A stretch of 28,322 nt of DNA from a virus: positions 1-28,322 of the IMG/VR virus record IMGVR_UViG_3300037246_001295, one strand, 5' to 3'. A program made the position numbers and the translations under genes. The stretch's first letter is position 1; every line of letters starts with the position of its first letter. The notes under the pieces were generated by a model, which saw only the letters and a program-made list of their open reading frames with translations, was not told where the DNA came from and ran no database searches. Positions 5,309-12,609 of this stretch are shown piece after piece.

Positions 5309-6223
5309 ATGAATAATGTAGTAATTTTATTTGACTTCAACAACCTAGTATTCAGAAATTTTTTCATTAAAGATATAAATGCACATACTGAGAATCCGGA
5401 TTATATGTTATGGAGATATAATATATATAATTCAATTTATCAATCCCTATGGAAACACAAAAAAGTAAGAGAAGTAATTATAGCCGTAGATGATAGAAAT
5501 TCTTGGAGAAAATCATACTTTAATAGATACAAGGAGTCAAGAAAAAAACAAAGAGATAAATCGGATATAAATTGGAAAGAGTTATTTAAACAGATTAATG
5601 ATTTAGTATCTGACCTAAAGCATTATATGCCATTTAAGGTTATAAAGATAAGGTCAGCGGAAGCAGATGATGTAATTGGTGTATTAGCAATTACATTAAA
5701 AAGTAATTGTGTGGTAATATCAAATGATGAAGATTACTTACAACTTTGTTCGGATAGAGTAAAGGTTTATAATCCATCTAAGAAAGAGTACACTCAATGT
5801 GGTGATCCACAAGGTTTCATACATAAGAAATCATATATAGGGCAGAAAAAGGATGATATTTTTAATATCATAACTCCAAGTGATTGGGGAAAAACGGAAG
5901 AAACAGAAGGAAAACGGAAGCCTGGTTTTGGTGAGGTCGCTTATAAAAAAGTACTAAAAGAGGGAGCCGAAGATTGGCTTGAAAAAACGCATATAAATAA
6001 GTGGTATGGTGAGATTGATGTAAAAGCAAATCTGAAAAGAAATAAGATTCTTATGGATTTTAACTACATACCACAGACAATTAAGAGTAGAATTTTTAAT
6101 GCTTATACTGACTACACTTTCCCACCACCCTCTAACATATACCAATTTTTTAAGAAGTATAGTATGAGAGGATTCTTAGAAGATTATAATAGGGTTGAGG
6201 GTAAATTAATGGAGTTATATTAA
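5309..6223 (+). CDS. rnh: RNase H / 5'-3' nuclease, T4 Rnh-like
   Basis: The 304-residue protein matches T4 RNase H (305 residues), a FEN-family 5'-3' nuclease that removes RNA primers from lagging-strand fragments. Metal-binding acidic residues are in place: D9 in LFDFNN, D61 in IIAVDD, the E118/D120/D121 cluster in SAEADDVIG, D140 and D142 in ISNDEDYLQL, and the later GQKKDDIFNI motif. The C-terminus keeps the T4-like phrases FNYIPQTIKSRIFNAYTDY and PPPSNIYQFFKKY. Start ATG 5309 has AAGGAGCGGAG upstream. In T4, rnh also lies downstream of gene 32 on the same strand, so the order is conserved. Its partners here are gp32 and the gp61 primase at 12869. Confidence 0.95.
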   Translation: MNNVVILFDFNNLVFRNFFIKDINAHTENPDYMLWRYNIYNSIYQSLWKHKKVREVIIAVDDRNSWRKSYFNRYKESRKKQRDKSDINWKELFKQINDLVSDLKHYMPFKVIKIRSAEADDVIGVLAITLKSNCVVISNDEDYLQLCSDRVKVYNPSKKEYTQCGDPQGFIHKKSYIGQKKDDIFNIITPSDWGKTEETEGKRKPGFGEVAYKKVLKEGAEDWLEKTHINKWYGEIDVKANLKRNKILMDFNYIPQTIKSRIFNAYTDYTFPPPSNIYQFFKKYSMRGFLEDYNRVEGKLMELY

Positions 6224-6459
6224 TGAAAAAAGTGCCAGATAAGGGACAAAGAGATGTAAGAGTAACAATAATTTACGACTATGAGAAGGATGATATAAAA
6301 GTATTTTCGGGATTTGAAGATGCGAATAATACAGTAAAGTTAATACAACTGGGATTGGAGGTATTTTTAAATTCAATAGAATCACTAAACTGTCCAAAGT
6401 GTGGGGATACAGTTCATCCTAAATGGTCTAATTGTAGTAGTTGTGGTCAGGAGTTATGA
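6223..6459 (+). CDS. Small protein with a C-terminal zinc ribbon, 78 residues
   Basis: The start overlaps the RNase H stop (TAATG). Residues 1-58 hold a beta-alpha segment (VRVTIIYDYEKDDIKVFSGF). The last 20 residues carry two Cys-x2-Cys knuckles, CPKC and CSSC, about 12 residues apart: a classic zinc ribbon. The stop overlaps the start of the DUF4326 gene (ATGA). Such ribbons often mediate protein or nucleic-acid contacts; no specific family is recognised. Confidence 0.7.
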   Translation: MKKVPDKGQRDVRVTIIYDYEKDDIKVFSGFEDANNTVKLIQLGLEVFLNSIESLNCPKCGDTVHPKWSNCSSCGQEL

Positions 6460-6752
6460 CTAAAGTAGTAAATATAAAAAAATATAGTGGTGATTATGTC
6501 TACATAGGAAGAGGCTCTAAATGGGGTAACCCATATAAATTGGGCAAAGACGGAACAAGAGACGAAGTAATCATCAAATACGAGGAGTACATAAGAGGTA
6601 AGACAGAATTATTATTGGACTTACCAAGGTTAGAGTCGCAAGTACTTGGTTGTTATTGTAAACCTAAGGCTTGTCATGGAGACATATTGGTTAAACTTTT
6701 ACGTGAAAGAGGAGAAGTAAAAAATGATACCAAGATACGTAGTACTGAATGA
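6456..6752 (+). CDS. DUF4326-family protein
   Basis: The 98-residue product contains the DUF4326 signature: YIGRGSKWGNPYKLGKDGTR near the N-terminus, then a helical KYEEYIRG segment and LGCYCKPKACHGDILVKLL. The conserved Gly-Arg, W-G-N-P and C-Y-C...C-H-G-D residues are all present. The family is frequent in phages and bacteria and its biochemical role is not established; the Cys/His cluster suggests metal binding. ATG 6456 overlaps the previous stop (ATGA), which favours it over the in-frame upstream codons. Confidence 0.88.
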   Translation: MTKVVNIKKYSGDYVYIGRGSKWGNPYKLGKDGTRDEVIIKYEEYIRGKTELLLDLPRLESQVLGCYCKPKACHGDILVKLLRERGEVKNDTKIRSTE

Positions 6753-6921
6753 GGCTGAACGAGATGATTTTGAAAGAAACAATCATCTATCTTATGGGTA
6801 TGGTTCACTTGATATTTATTATGATATAGAGGAAGCCATTGAAGAAGCCGAGTTTTATGGATTAGGTTATATTGTGGAGGAAATATCCGAAGATGGAAGG
6901 CAGGCTGTCCATAAGGTATAA
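6724..6921 (+). CDS. Hypothetical acidic protein, 65 residues
   Basis: ATG 6724 lies inside the end of the DUF4326 gene (29-base overlap) and has GAGGAG upstream. The product is acidic and Tyr-rich with a helix of repeated Glu-Glu-Ala (DIEEAIEEAEFYGLGYIVEE). No family is recognised. It ends just before the GC-rich structured segment at 6925-6999. Confidence 0.6.
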   Translation: MIPRYVVLNEAERDDFERNNHLSYGYGSLDIYYDIEEAIEEAEFYGLGYIVEEISEDGRQAVHKV

Positions 6922-6924
6922 CTC

Positions 6925-6999
6925 TGGTGGGCTCGGGGCTGAAATAACCCTGGCCTTGGTGAATCCGGATTATCTAAGACAACCTAAAGGCCCCGACCA
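6925..6999 (+). ncRNA. Candidate structured RNA element (riboswitch-like or cis-acting)
   Basis: This 80-base intergenic stretch is far more GC-rich than its surroundings and has no good reading frame. TCGGGGC (6933-6939) pairs exactly with GCCCCGA (6990-6996), extended by TGG (6928-6930) with CCA (6997-6999) across a 2-base bulge. Inside, CCTT...GGT (6954-6960) can pair with ACC...AAGG (6982-6990). An alternative hairpin GGGG(6935-6938)/CCCT(6948-6951) competes with the long stem. Mutually exclusive folds just upstream of a short zinc-ribbon gene, thymidylate synthase and ribonucleotide reductase suggest a regulatory leader. I cannot match it to a known riboswitch class, and there is no U-tract terminator. 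Confidence 0.45.
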
Positions 7000-7001
7000 T
7001 T

Positions 7002-7184
7002 ATGAAAATAATAGATGCTAAATGGACAAGTAAGTTTAATATACTTATCATTAAATGTCATGTATGTGATACTGAATTTGAGCATAGATCAGATAGATGG
7101 AACGCCAGATGTACATATTGTCATACACAAGAGAAATTAGATGTAATAAGAGATAGATATATGAAAGGAGTGATTAAGAAGTAG
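7002..7184 (+). CDS. Zinc-ribbon microprotein, 60 residues
   Basis: The product has one zinc ribbon: CHVC at about residues 19-22 and CTYC at about 37-40. Basic and aromatic residues surround it and the C-terminus is helical and Lys-rich. ATG 7002 begins within two bases of the structured RNA candidate, and no ordinary Shine-Dalgarno is visible upstream, so its translation could depend on that RNA fold. Specific function unknown. Confidence 0.65.
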   Translation: MKIIDAKWTSKFNILIIKCHVCDTEFEHRSDRWNARCTYCHTQEKLDVIRDRYMKGVIKK

Positions 7185-7197
7185 GAGGAGTTGAAAA

Positions 7198-7974
7198 TTG
7201 AAATCTGTTTTTGTTGACGAGAAAACACTCGACAGCATGTGGTTTGTATTGCTGTCTGAAGTATATAAGCACGGAAGAAAAAATCATATAGATTATGGAA
7301 GTTTTGCAGGCTCAAATAGATTAGAGTTTGACTATGTTGCTGGTACAATAGAATTTCCAACCACTAGACCTTTAGCACCGATAGTACCAGAGGGTGTCCC
7401 ACCAGTTACAACCGATGAAGAAATAGAAAAATACTTTACTAATTATTTAATGAATGGTGAACTAGAAGCCAACGAGCACTATAAATATGCCACATGGATT
7501 GCTGGTGGAGAATATACTTTACCACATGCCAATTTAGAAATAGGAGTTGAGCATAAGACATTTTTTGGTAATAGAGACGATATTGTAATGACTGTTCCTA
7601 ATCAGGTTCAGTGGGTTATAGACCACTATAAGTCAAAGGGACATGGTAATAATCACTGTTATATTCAAGTAGGATATCCAGAGTCAAGTTTTGCTTATGA
7701 TATTCCATGGGAAAATGAATCGGAAAGACAAACAAGTCCTTGTTTAAGAGGAATCGACACACACATAAAAGACGGAAAGTTATGCTTTGCCGTCGTTTTT
7801 CGTTCATGGGACCTATTTGCTGGATTCCCAGAGAATATGGGTGGTATAACAATGTTAATGGAGTACATGGCAAATCAGTTAGAAATAAAAACTGGGCCGT
7901 TATCATTTTCTTGTTTGAAGCTCCATTGCTATGATAGTGAAATTGAGGCGGTCAAAGCGAGGCTTAACTTATGA
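7198..7974 (+). CDS. thyA: Thymidylate synthase, archaeal-like branch
   Basis: The 258-residue protein belongs to the thymidylate synthase/dCMP hydroxymethylase superfamily, which alkylates C5 of a pyrimidine nucleotide using a folate cofactor. The nucleophile is C182 in TSPCLRGIDTHIKDGKL. It is followed by FRSWDLFAGFPENMGGI, equivalent to the RSxDxxLGxPFN core of ThyA, and by LHCY (H243, Y245), the HxY substrate pair. N213 sits where ThyA has the Asn that selects uracil; an Asp would suggest dCMP hydroxymethylase, so dUMP methylation is favoured. The phrasing resembles methanogen-type enzymes more than bacterial ThyA. The start is TTG 7198 with AGGAGGAG seven bases before. It stands beside class II ribonucleotide reductase, a natural deoxynucleotide-supply pair. 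Confidence 0.85.
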   Translation: MKSVFVDEKTLDSMWFVLLSEVYKHGRKNHIDYGSFAGSNRLEFDYVAGTIEFPTTRPLAPIVPEGVPPVTTDEEIEKYFTNYLMNGELEANEHYKYATWIAGGEYTLPHANLEIGVEHKTFFGNRDDIVMTVPNQVQWVIDHYKSKGHGNNHCYIQVGYPESSFAYDIPWENESERQTSPCLRGIDTHIKDGKLCFAVVFRSWDLFAGFPENMGGITMLMEYMANQLEIKTGPLSFSCLKLHCYDSEIEAVKARLNL

Positions 7975-8411
7975 AAAGTAAAGGTTTTTTAGATGATATA
8001 GAAAAGCTTGTAGAGGATTTTTCCAAGGAAGAGAAAAAGCAGATAAATACCCATATCAATCGTGTAAACTCAGGAATTAATACAATGTGGGGCAGAATGG
8101 ATAGACAACAGTATACAGATTCATTAGAAAATTTTAGGAATCATTACTTACAAAGATATATTGGAGAATGGAACACAATTACGACTCCGACTTCGATTAG
8201 GAAAGAAACAATTGGATGTAGGTGTGGTGCAGTAATAGAAATATCTTTTACTCAAGAAAGAGAAAGAGGAATTGGTAATACATACGATTGGACTAGAAGA
8301 AGAACTGTAGAAATCTCAATGGAAACAGACCATTTCTATTGTCCAATATGTAGATTAGAAAATAGGATAGTTGGAAAAATAAAAGGCTTAAAAGTAAAAG
8401 TGATGGAGTAA
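7971..8411 (+). CDS. Hypothetical zinc-ribbon protein, 146 residues
   Basis: ATG 7971 overlaps the thymidylate synthase stop (ATGA). The N-terminal 75 residues are helical and charged. From about residue 82 a split zinc ribbon appears: CRC (with a preceding Gly) and, some 45 residues later, CPIC in HFYCPICRLENRIVG, with a charged beta hairpin between. No family is recognised. Its place between the two deoxynucleotide enzymes does not itself reveal a role. Confidence 0.65.
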   Translation: MKSKGFLDDIEKLVEDFSKEEKKQINTHINRVNSGINTMWGRMDRQQYTDSLENFRNHYLQRYIGEWNTITTPTSIRKETIGCRCGAVIEISFTQERERGIGNTYDWTRRRTVEISMETDHFYCPICRLENRIVGKIKGLKVKVME

Positions 8412-8417
8412 TATTTA

Positions 8418-10652
8418 ATGAGTAATAATTTTGGTTTAAGCGACAATGCAGTAAAAATATTTAAAGATTTATATTCATTTCAAGAAGAAACAATAAAGGA
8501 CACATTCAAAAGAGTATCAGAAGATTTTGGAACAGATAAAGAAGAAAAAGAATTAGCGTATAGTTTATTGGCTAATGGAGTTTGGAGACCAAACACACCA
8601 GTATTTTTAAATGCGGGCACAAAACATAAAGTATTTTCAGCATGTTATGTTGTCGGTCTTGAAGATAGTATGAACAGCATTTATGATATATCTGATGTTT
8701 GTAGGAAAATATTTCAGTATGGTGCCGGTGTTGGCATACCAATAGGAAATTTAAGAGAAAAAGAATCTTGGATTTTTGAGGGGAATAAAGAGAAATTACC
8801 AGAAGGTAAATCATCAGGACCTATAACTTTTATGAAGTTATATGATGCCGTGGGGGAGACGACCAAGAGTGGCGGGCGTGTTAGACGTGCCGCCATTCTT
8901 GTCTCAATGCCAGTATGGCATCCAGACATAATAGATTTTATCAGGTGTAAAGAAGTTGATGGTAGATTATCTAATATGAATATATCAGTACTTATTACTG
9001 ATAAGTTTATGCGGGCATTAGAAGATAAGGTTCCATTCGACTTAGTTTCTCCATATGATGGTAAAAAAGTTTCTGAAATTGATCCACAAGAAATATGGGA
9101 TGCAATATCACAGATGTCATGGAAGAGTGCTGATCCAGGAGTACTTTTTATTGATGCGATGAATAGATATAATCCATTGATAGAAGAGATACTTATAGAG
9201 GCAACTAATCCATGTGGGGAACAACCACTACAACCATTTAACGCATGCAATTTATCTGCAATAAACGTGAGTAAATTTTGCCGGGGAATTGGTGATTTTG
9301 ACTGGGACGGCCTTTATCAAACTACATATAAAGTAATGGGTTTGATGGATAACTTAATTGATATAATGGACTTTCCAGATGACGACGATATTCTTGATAG
9401 AAAAAGATTTAGAACAAACACCCTTAAATATAGACCAGTTGGAGTTGGACCTATGGGTCTAGCAGATTCAATGTATATACTTGGTTATAGATATGATGGC
9501 GCCGATGGTAGAAAATTTGCAGGTGAAATAATGAGGGTTATGACTTGTGCATGTGCTGTGAAAAGTTCTGAATTAGCGTATGAAAAAGGTACATTCCATA
9601 ACTACGAAACATTTAAAGAAGATATGGAAAGAATTTTAGAGGAGCATACTGGTGGTGACGAAGAAACAATGAAGAAAGTAAAAAAGTATGGTGTTAGAAA
9701 TTGCCAATTTACTACATGTCAACCCACTGGAACTACAGCATTATCATGTGATTCCTCTTATGGCATTGAGCCAATAATGGGATTATCTTTTCAAAAAAAT
9801 CTCATTTCAGGAGATACCATGATGGTAGTGAATCCTGTTTTCAAACAGAGATTTTCTAATGAGTCATGGTACTCACCAGATTTACCAGATAGAATATTTA
9901 AGAATGGTGGATCACTTAAAGGACTTCATAACATTCCAAAGGAAGTCAAAAATGTATTTGTTACGGCCCATGATATAAAGTACAAGGATAGAGTAGATAT
10001 GCAATCGGCTTTACAGAAGTATTGCTCGACTGCTATATCCAGTACTGTAAATCTATCCAAGGAAACATCAGCTCAAGAAATGTCTGATTTATATGAGTAT
10101 GCTTATAAGAAAGGTTTGAAAGGTATAACTGTATATCGTGACGGAAGCAAGAAAAACCAACCAGTAACATTTTCTAAAGAAAAGAAGAAGGGTCCATTTG
10201 AAAGACCAAAGACTCTTGACTCTAAGACGCATGTAGTTGAAACTGGAAATGGTAAAATGTATGTAACTGTCTCGCATTATAAGGGTAAACCACTAGAATT
10301 ATTTATATTTCTTGGGAAGAGTGGTCAAATATTAAATACATTGTCTGAAGCTATGGGTAGAGTAATATCAATAGGTCTACAACAGGGCGTGCCGGTAGAA
10401 GAAATTACTAAAACTTTGATAAATATAAATAGTGATAAGATGGTTTGGTACCGTTTCGAAGATACGGACCAAAGACCAACACAAATACTGAGCATTCCTG
10501 ATGGCGTAGCGAAACTCCTTGATAGGTATTATACGGGAGTAAAGTACAACGGGGAACTTGGCGGAGAAATATGTGAGAAATGTGGTAACTTTATGACCGC
10601 AATGGAAGGTTGTTTCAATTGTCCAGCTTGTGGCCATAGTAAATGCTCATAA
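8418..10652 (+). CDS. nrdJ: Adenosylcobalamin-dependent ribonucleotide reductase (class II)
   Basis: This 744-residue enzyme reduces ribonucleotides to deoxyribonucleotides with a radical generated from coenzyme B12. It has no ATP-cone. The 10-stranded barrel shows RPNTPVFLNAG (57-67), the first redox cysteine C76 in SACYV, GAGVGI (102-107), the SGGRVRRAA loop, the thiyl-radical motif N264-P-C266-G-E268, and the partner C277 in ACNLSAIN. Later come PTGTTALSCDSSYGIEP and GLKGITVYRDGSKKNQPV, both typical of B12-dependent enzymes. Residues about 607-680 form a TSCPD domain. The last 30 residues are a Cys-rich zinc ribbon that can shuttle electrons to the active site. No separate small subunit is needed or seen. 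The start follows the preceding stop by six bases. Use implies a host that makes or imports cobalamin. Confidence 0.96.
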   Translation: MSNNFGLSDNAVKIFKDLYSFQEETIKDTFKRVSEDFGTDKEEKELAYSLLANGVWRPNTPVFLNAGTKHKVFSACYVVGLEDSMNSIYDISDVCRKIFQYGAGVGIPIGNLREKESWIFEGNKEKLPEGKSSGPITFMKLYDAVGETTKSGGRVRRAAILVSMPVWHPDIIDFIRCKEVDGRLSNMNISVLITDKFMRALEDKVPFDLVSPYDGKKVSEIDPQEIWDAISQMSWKSADPGVLFIDAMNRYNPLIEEILIEATNPCGEQPLQPFNACNLSAINVSKFCRGIGDFDWDGLYQTTYKVMGLMDNLIDIMDFPDDDDILDRKRFRTNTLKYRPVGVGPMGLADSMYILGYRYDGADGRKFAGEIMRVMTCACAVKSSELAYEKGTFHNYETFKEDMERILEEHTGGDEETMKKVKKYGVRNCQFTTCQPTGTTALSCDSSYGIEPIMGLSFQKNLISGDTMMVVNPVFKQRFSNESWYSPDLPDRIFKNGGSLKGLHNIPKEVKNVFVTAHDIKYKDRVDMQSALQKYCSTAISSTVNLSKETSAQEMSDLYEYAYKKGLKGITVYRDGSKKNQPVTFSKEKKKGPFERPKTLDSKTHVVETGNGKMYVTVSHYKGKPLELFIFLGKSGQILNTLSEAMGRVISIGLQQGVPVEEITKTLININSDKMVWYRFEDTDQRPTQILSIPDGVAKLLDRYYTGVKYNGELGGEICEKCGNFMTAMEGCFNCPACGHSKCS

Positions 10653-10662
10653 AAAGGAGAAA

Positions 10663-11052
10663 ATGATGGCGATTAGAGATTATTTTAAAGAATCGGAACA
10701 ATCGGACTTTAATCTTGACCAGTTATTTGAAGCAGAGGTTGTATCAATGGGTGGCTTTGAAAGGCCAATGACCGGAGCACAAATAGCCAGAGAGTTAGGA
10801 ATAACTAGGCAAGCAGTGTCCAATAACCTAAAAAGAGCAATGACTAAAGTATATGCTGATGTCAAGAAAACCGAGTCGAGTTGGGGACCTTTTGAAGTTG
10901 CTGTGGCAATGTCACAAATGTTTGGTGTAGAACAAGACAGTCCGGAAGAATTAAAGAAGTTTTTCAAGTTATTTCCACCAAAGTTGAGGAAAGAAATTGA
11001 AAAAGACGCAGTTGCACAATTGGCACCAGGGGACCGTAAAAGACTTAAATAA
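10663..11052 (+). CDS. HTH protein with a sigma-70 region 4-like motif
   Basis: The 129-residue product has a clear helix-turn-helix at about residues 46-72: MTGAQIARELGITRQAVSNN then LKRAMTKVY, the arrangement found in sigma factor region 4 and related phage regulators. The N-terminal part is acidic and the C-terminal part basic. It is too short to be a complete sigma factor. It could be a transcription regulator or an anti-/co-sigma protein active in late transcription. ATG 10663 (or the adjacent ATG 10666) follows AAAAAGGAGA, which favours it over the upstream in-frame start at 10630 inside the reductase gene. Confidence 0.75.
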   Translation: MMAIRDYFKESEQSDFNLDQLFEAEVVSMGGFERPMTGAQIARELGITRQAVSNNLKRAMTKVYADVKKTESSWGPFEVAVAMSQMFGVEQDSPEELKKFFKLFPPKLRKEIEKDAVAQLAPGDRKRLK

Positions 11053-11197
11053 CACAAGACTTTGTAAAGATTGCTGTTATTGTAAAAGAAAAAATGGATT
11101 GGTTTACTGTAAAGAAGGACATTTTACAGATAAATCTGAAAAGTCAATCATTTATACGCCGATTGATTTTGATTGCTATGAATGGGAAGAAGCGTAG
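10997..11197 (+). CDS. Cysteine-rich small protein, 66 residues
   Basis: The frame begins with TTG 10997 inside the HTH gene (56-base overlap), with GAGGA upstream at workable spacing. No ATG lies nearer, though a downstream TTG at 11012 is possible. The core is Cys-dense: LCKDCCYCKRKNGLVYCKEG, with a further Cys near the acidic C-terminus, consistent with a small metal-binding fold. Its final codons lie in a terminator hairpin that also overlaps the next promoter. Confidence 0.6.
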   Translation: MKKTQLHNWHQGTVKDLNNTRLCKDCCYCKRKNGLVYCKEGHFTDKSEKSIIYTPIDFDCYEWEEA

Positions 11198-11217
11198 TTT
11201 ACTTGTTCCCATTTTTG
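11181..11217 (+). terminator. Terminator hairpin overlapping a promoter
   Basis: AATGGGAA (11181-11188) pairs exactly with TTCCCATT (11206-11213), followed by TTTG. The 17-base loop contains the stop codon of the Cys-rich gene and the -35 hexamer of the SPFH promoter (11198-11203). The U-tract is short and the loop large, so efficiency may be moderate. Confidence 0.6.
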
Positions 11218-11226
11218 TAGTATAAT
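11198..11226 (+). promoter_or_regulatory. Sigma-70-type promoter for the SPFH unit
   Basis: TTTACT (11198-11203), 17-base spacer, TATAAT (11221-11226), in the shared context GTTTACTT...TGTAGTATAATG. The SPFH start codon is 34 bases downstream, with AGAGGAGA just before it. Confidence 0.88.
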
Positions 11227-11259
11227 GTAATAAAATAAAAATGTGAGAGGAGAAAATGT

Positions 11260-12549
11260 ATGAGAAGAGGTAAAAGTAAAATTGGATTGAAAAGTTGGAT
11301 TGGGTTGGGGTTTTTAACCACAGTGTTGATCGTAGGACTTTTCAGTCTACCAAAGATTTTTGATACTGTCGAAAAGGGCACGTATCAAGTGAAACAGGCG
11401 GCTATCACGGGAGAAATGACTGCAAAAATGACTCCTGGTACTTGGTTACAGTTATGGGGTGACATTGATCCATGGCCGAAAGCAGAAACATTCTTTTTTA
11501 CCCATGATAACGATACAAAGGGTGACGTTGATATAGACACGTCAATGGAAGTTAGATTTAATGATGGGTCTTTATGTAAGATTTCTGGAACCCTTCGTAT
11601 TATCATGCCAATAACAGAGAGTGAGGCAATTGCTCTTACAACCGAAAAGGGTCATAAGACCTACTTGGATGTACAAGAGAAGCTTATCAAACCTACAGTA
11701 CGAAATGTACTCCGTTCTACTGCCAACCTTATGTCCGCTCGAGAATCCTATTCTGAAAAACGACCTGACTTTGTTTCTTGGTCACGTGACCAGATTGAAA
11801 ATGGTATATATCAAACAGAAGAAACAACTAAACAGGTTAAAGATTTGGTATCTGGTGAAATGATTTGGAAAAGAGTTAAAAAGATTAAACAAAAAGATGG
11901 TATACCATTACATCAGAAAAATCCAATGGCTGGAAGTGGGATTGTGTTAACGAACTTTGAAATTAAACAATTTGTGTATGAGAAAAAAGTTCAGAAACAA
12001 ATCTCGAGTCAACAGGAAGCAAGGATGGCCGTTGAGACTGCTAAGGCGAAAGCTGAGGAAGCTGAGCAGGATCGTTTGACCATTGAAGCCGAAGGTAAAG
12101 CTAAGGTTGCGACCGCTAGGTACGAAGAAGAGCAGATAAAAATGCGTGCGGTTGTTGTCGCTCAAAGGGATAAAGAAGTTAAGATCATTGAAGGTGAAAG
12201 ACTCAAGGAATACGCAGGGCTTGAGAGAGATGCTGCTAAACTTCAAAAAGAGAAAAACATCCTGGATGGGCAAGGTCTTGCTGAAAAGCGTAGACTGGTA
12301 TTGGCCGCTGATGGTGCTTTGAAGCAAAAATTAGCAACATATGAAATGGTTAATAAGGACTGGGCGGATGCATTTGCTCGAAGAAAGGTTCCTGCTTACT
12401 ATATGAGTGGTCAGACTGGTGATGGTAGCGGTGGAAATGGAAGTCTTGATATGGAAACTAAACAGTTTCAACAAATGATTAACATTTTAACCGCCCAATC
12501 TCTTGGTTTGGATTTGTCTATCAAAACCAGTGATGTAGAAACTGAGTAA
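11260..12549 (+). CDS. SPFH/Band 7 (prohibitin/flotillin-like) membrane protein
   Basis: The 429-residue protein has a short basic N-terminus, one transmembrane helix (about residues 12-30, GLGFLTTVLIVGLFSL) and an SPFH domain (about 35-245) with the family's opening KGTYQVKQAAITGEM and strand-rich core. A long Ala/Glu/Lys coiled coil follows (about 248-365, for example AVETAKAKAEEAEQDRLTIE). The C-terminal tail is Gly/Ser-rich and then helical. SPFH proteins form membrane-anchored cages; HflK/HflC controls the FtsH protease, and flotillins organise membrane domains. In a phage it could modulate host FtsH, stabilise the envelope or assist superinfection control, all inferred. It is the first gene after a strong promoter and is followed by a hairpin. 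Confidence 0.9.
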   Translation: MRRGKSKIGLKSWIGLGFLTTVLIVGLFSLPKIFDTVEKGTYQVKQAAITGEMTAKMTPGTWLQLWGDIDPWPKAETFFFTHDNDTKGDVDIDTSMEVRFNDGSLCKISGTLRIIMPITESEAIALTTEKGHKTYLDVQEKLIKPTVRNVLRSTANLMSARESYSEKRPDFVSWSRDQIENGIYQTEETTKQVKDLVSGEMIWKRVKKIKQKDGIPLHQKNPMAGSGIVLTNFEIKQFVYEKKVQKQISSQQEARMAVETAKAKAEEAEQDRLTIEAEGKAKVATARYEEEQIKMRAVVVAQRDKEVKIIEGERLKEYAGLERDAAKLQKEKNILDGQGLAEKRRLVLAADGALKQKLATYEMVNKDWADAFARRKVPAYYMSGQTGDGSGGNGSLDMETKQFQQMINILTAQSLGLDLSIKTSDVETE

Positions 12550-12561
12550 GAAATAAAATAA

Positions 12562-12594
12562 GATGGAGCTACTAATGTAGCTCCATCCTAATTT
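12562..12594 (+). terminator. Hairpin after the SPFH gene, probable terminator
   Basis: GATGGAGCTAC (12562-12572) pairs exactly with GTAGCTCCATC (12577-12587) around the loop TAAT: an 11-bp perfect stem. The following CTAATTT is a poor U-tract, so it may be a partial terminator or an mRNA 3'-end stabiliser that lowers expression of the downstream genes relative to SPFH. Confidence 0.7.
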
Positions 12595-12609
12595 GAAAGG
12601 AGAGACAAA

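Noticed and set aside
7198-7974. dCMP hydroxymethylase (T4 gp42-like)
   Set aside because: The residue at the pyrimidine-selecting position appears to be Asn (N213) rather than Asp, and there is no sign here of other hypermodification genes.
8714-9250. 178-codon open frame on the minus strand inside the reductase gene
   Set aside because: It lies opposite a strongly conserved enzyme and has no ribosome binding site or family features; it is a shadow of the coding strand.
10663-11052. Complete phage sigma factor
   Set aside because: Only a region 4-like helix-turn-helix is present; regions 2 and 3 are missing and the protein is 129 residues.
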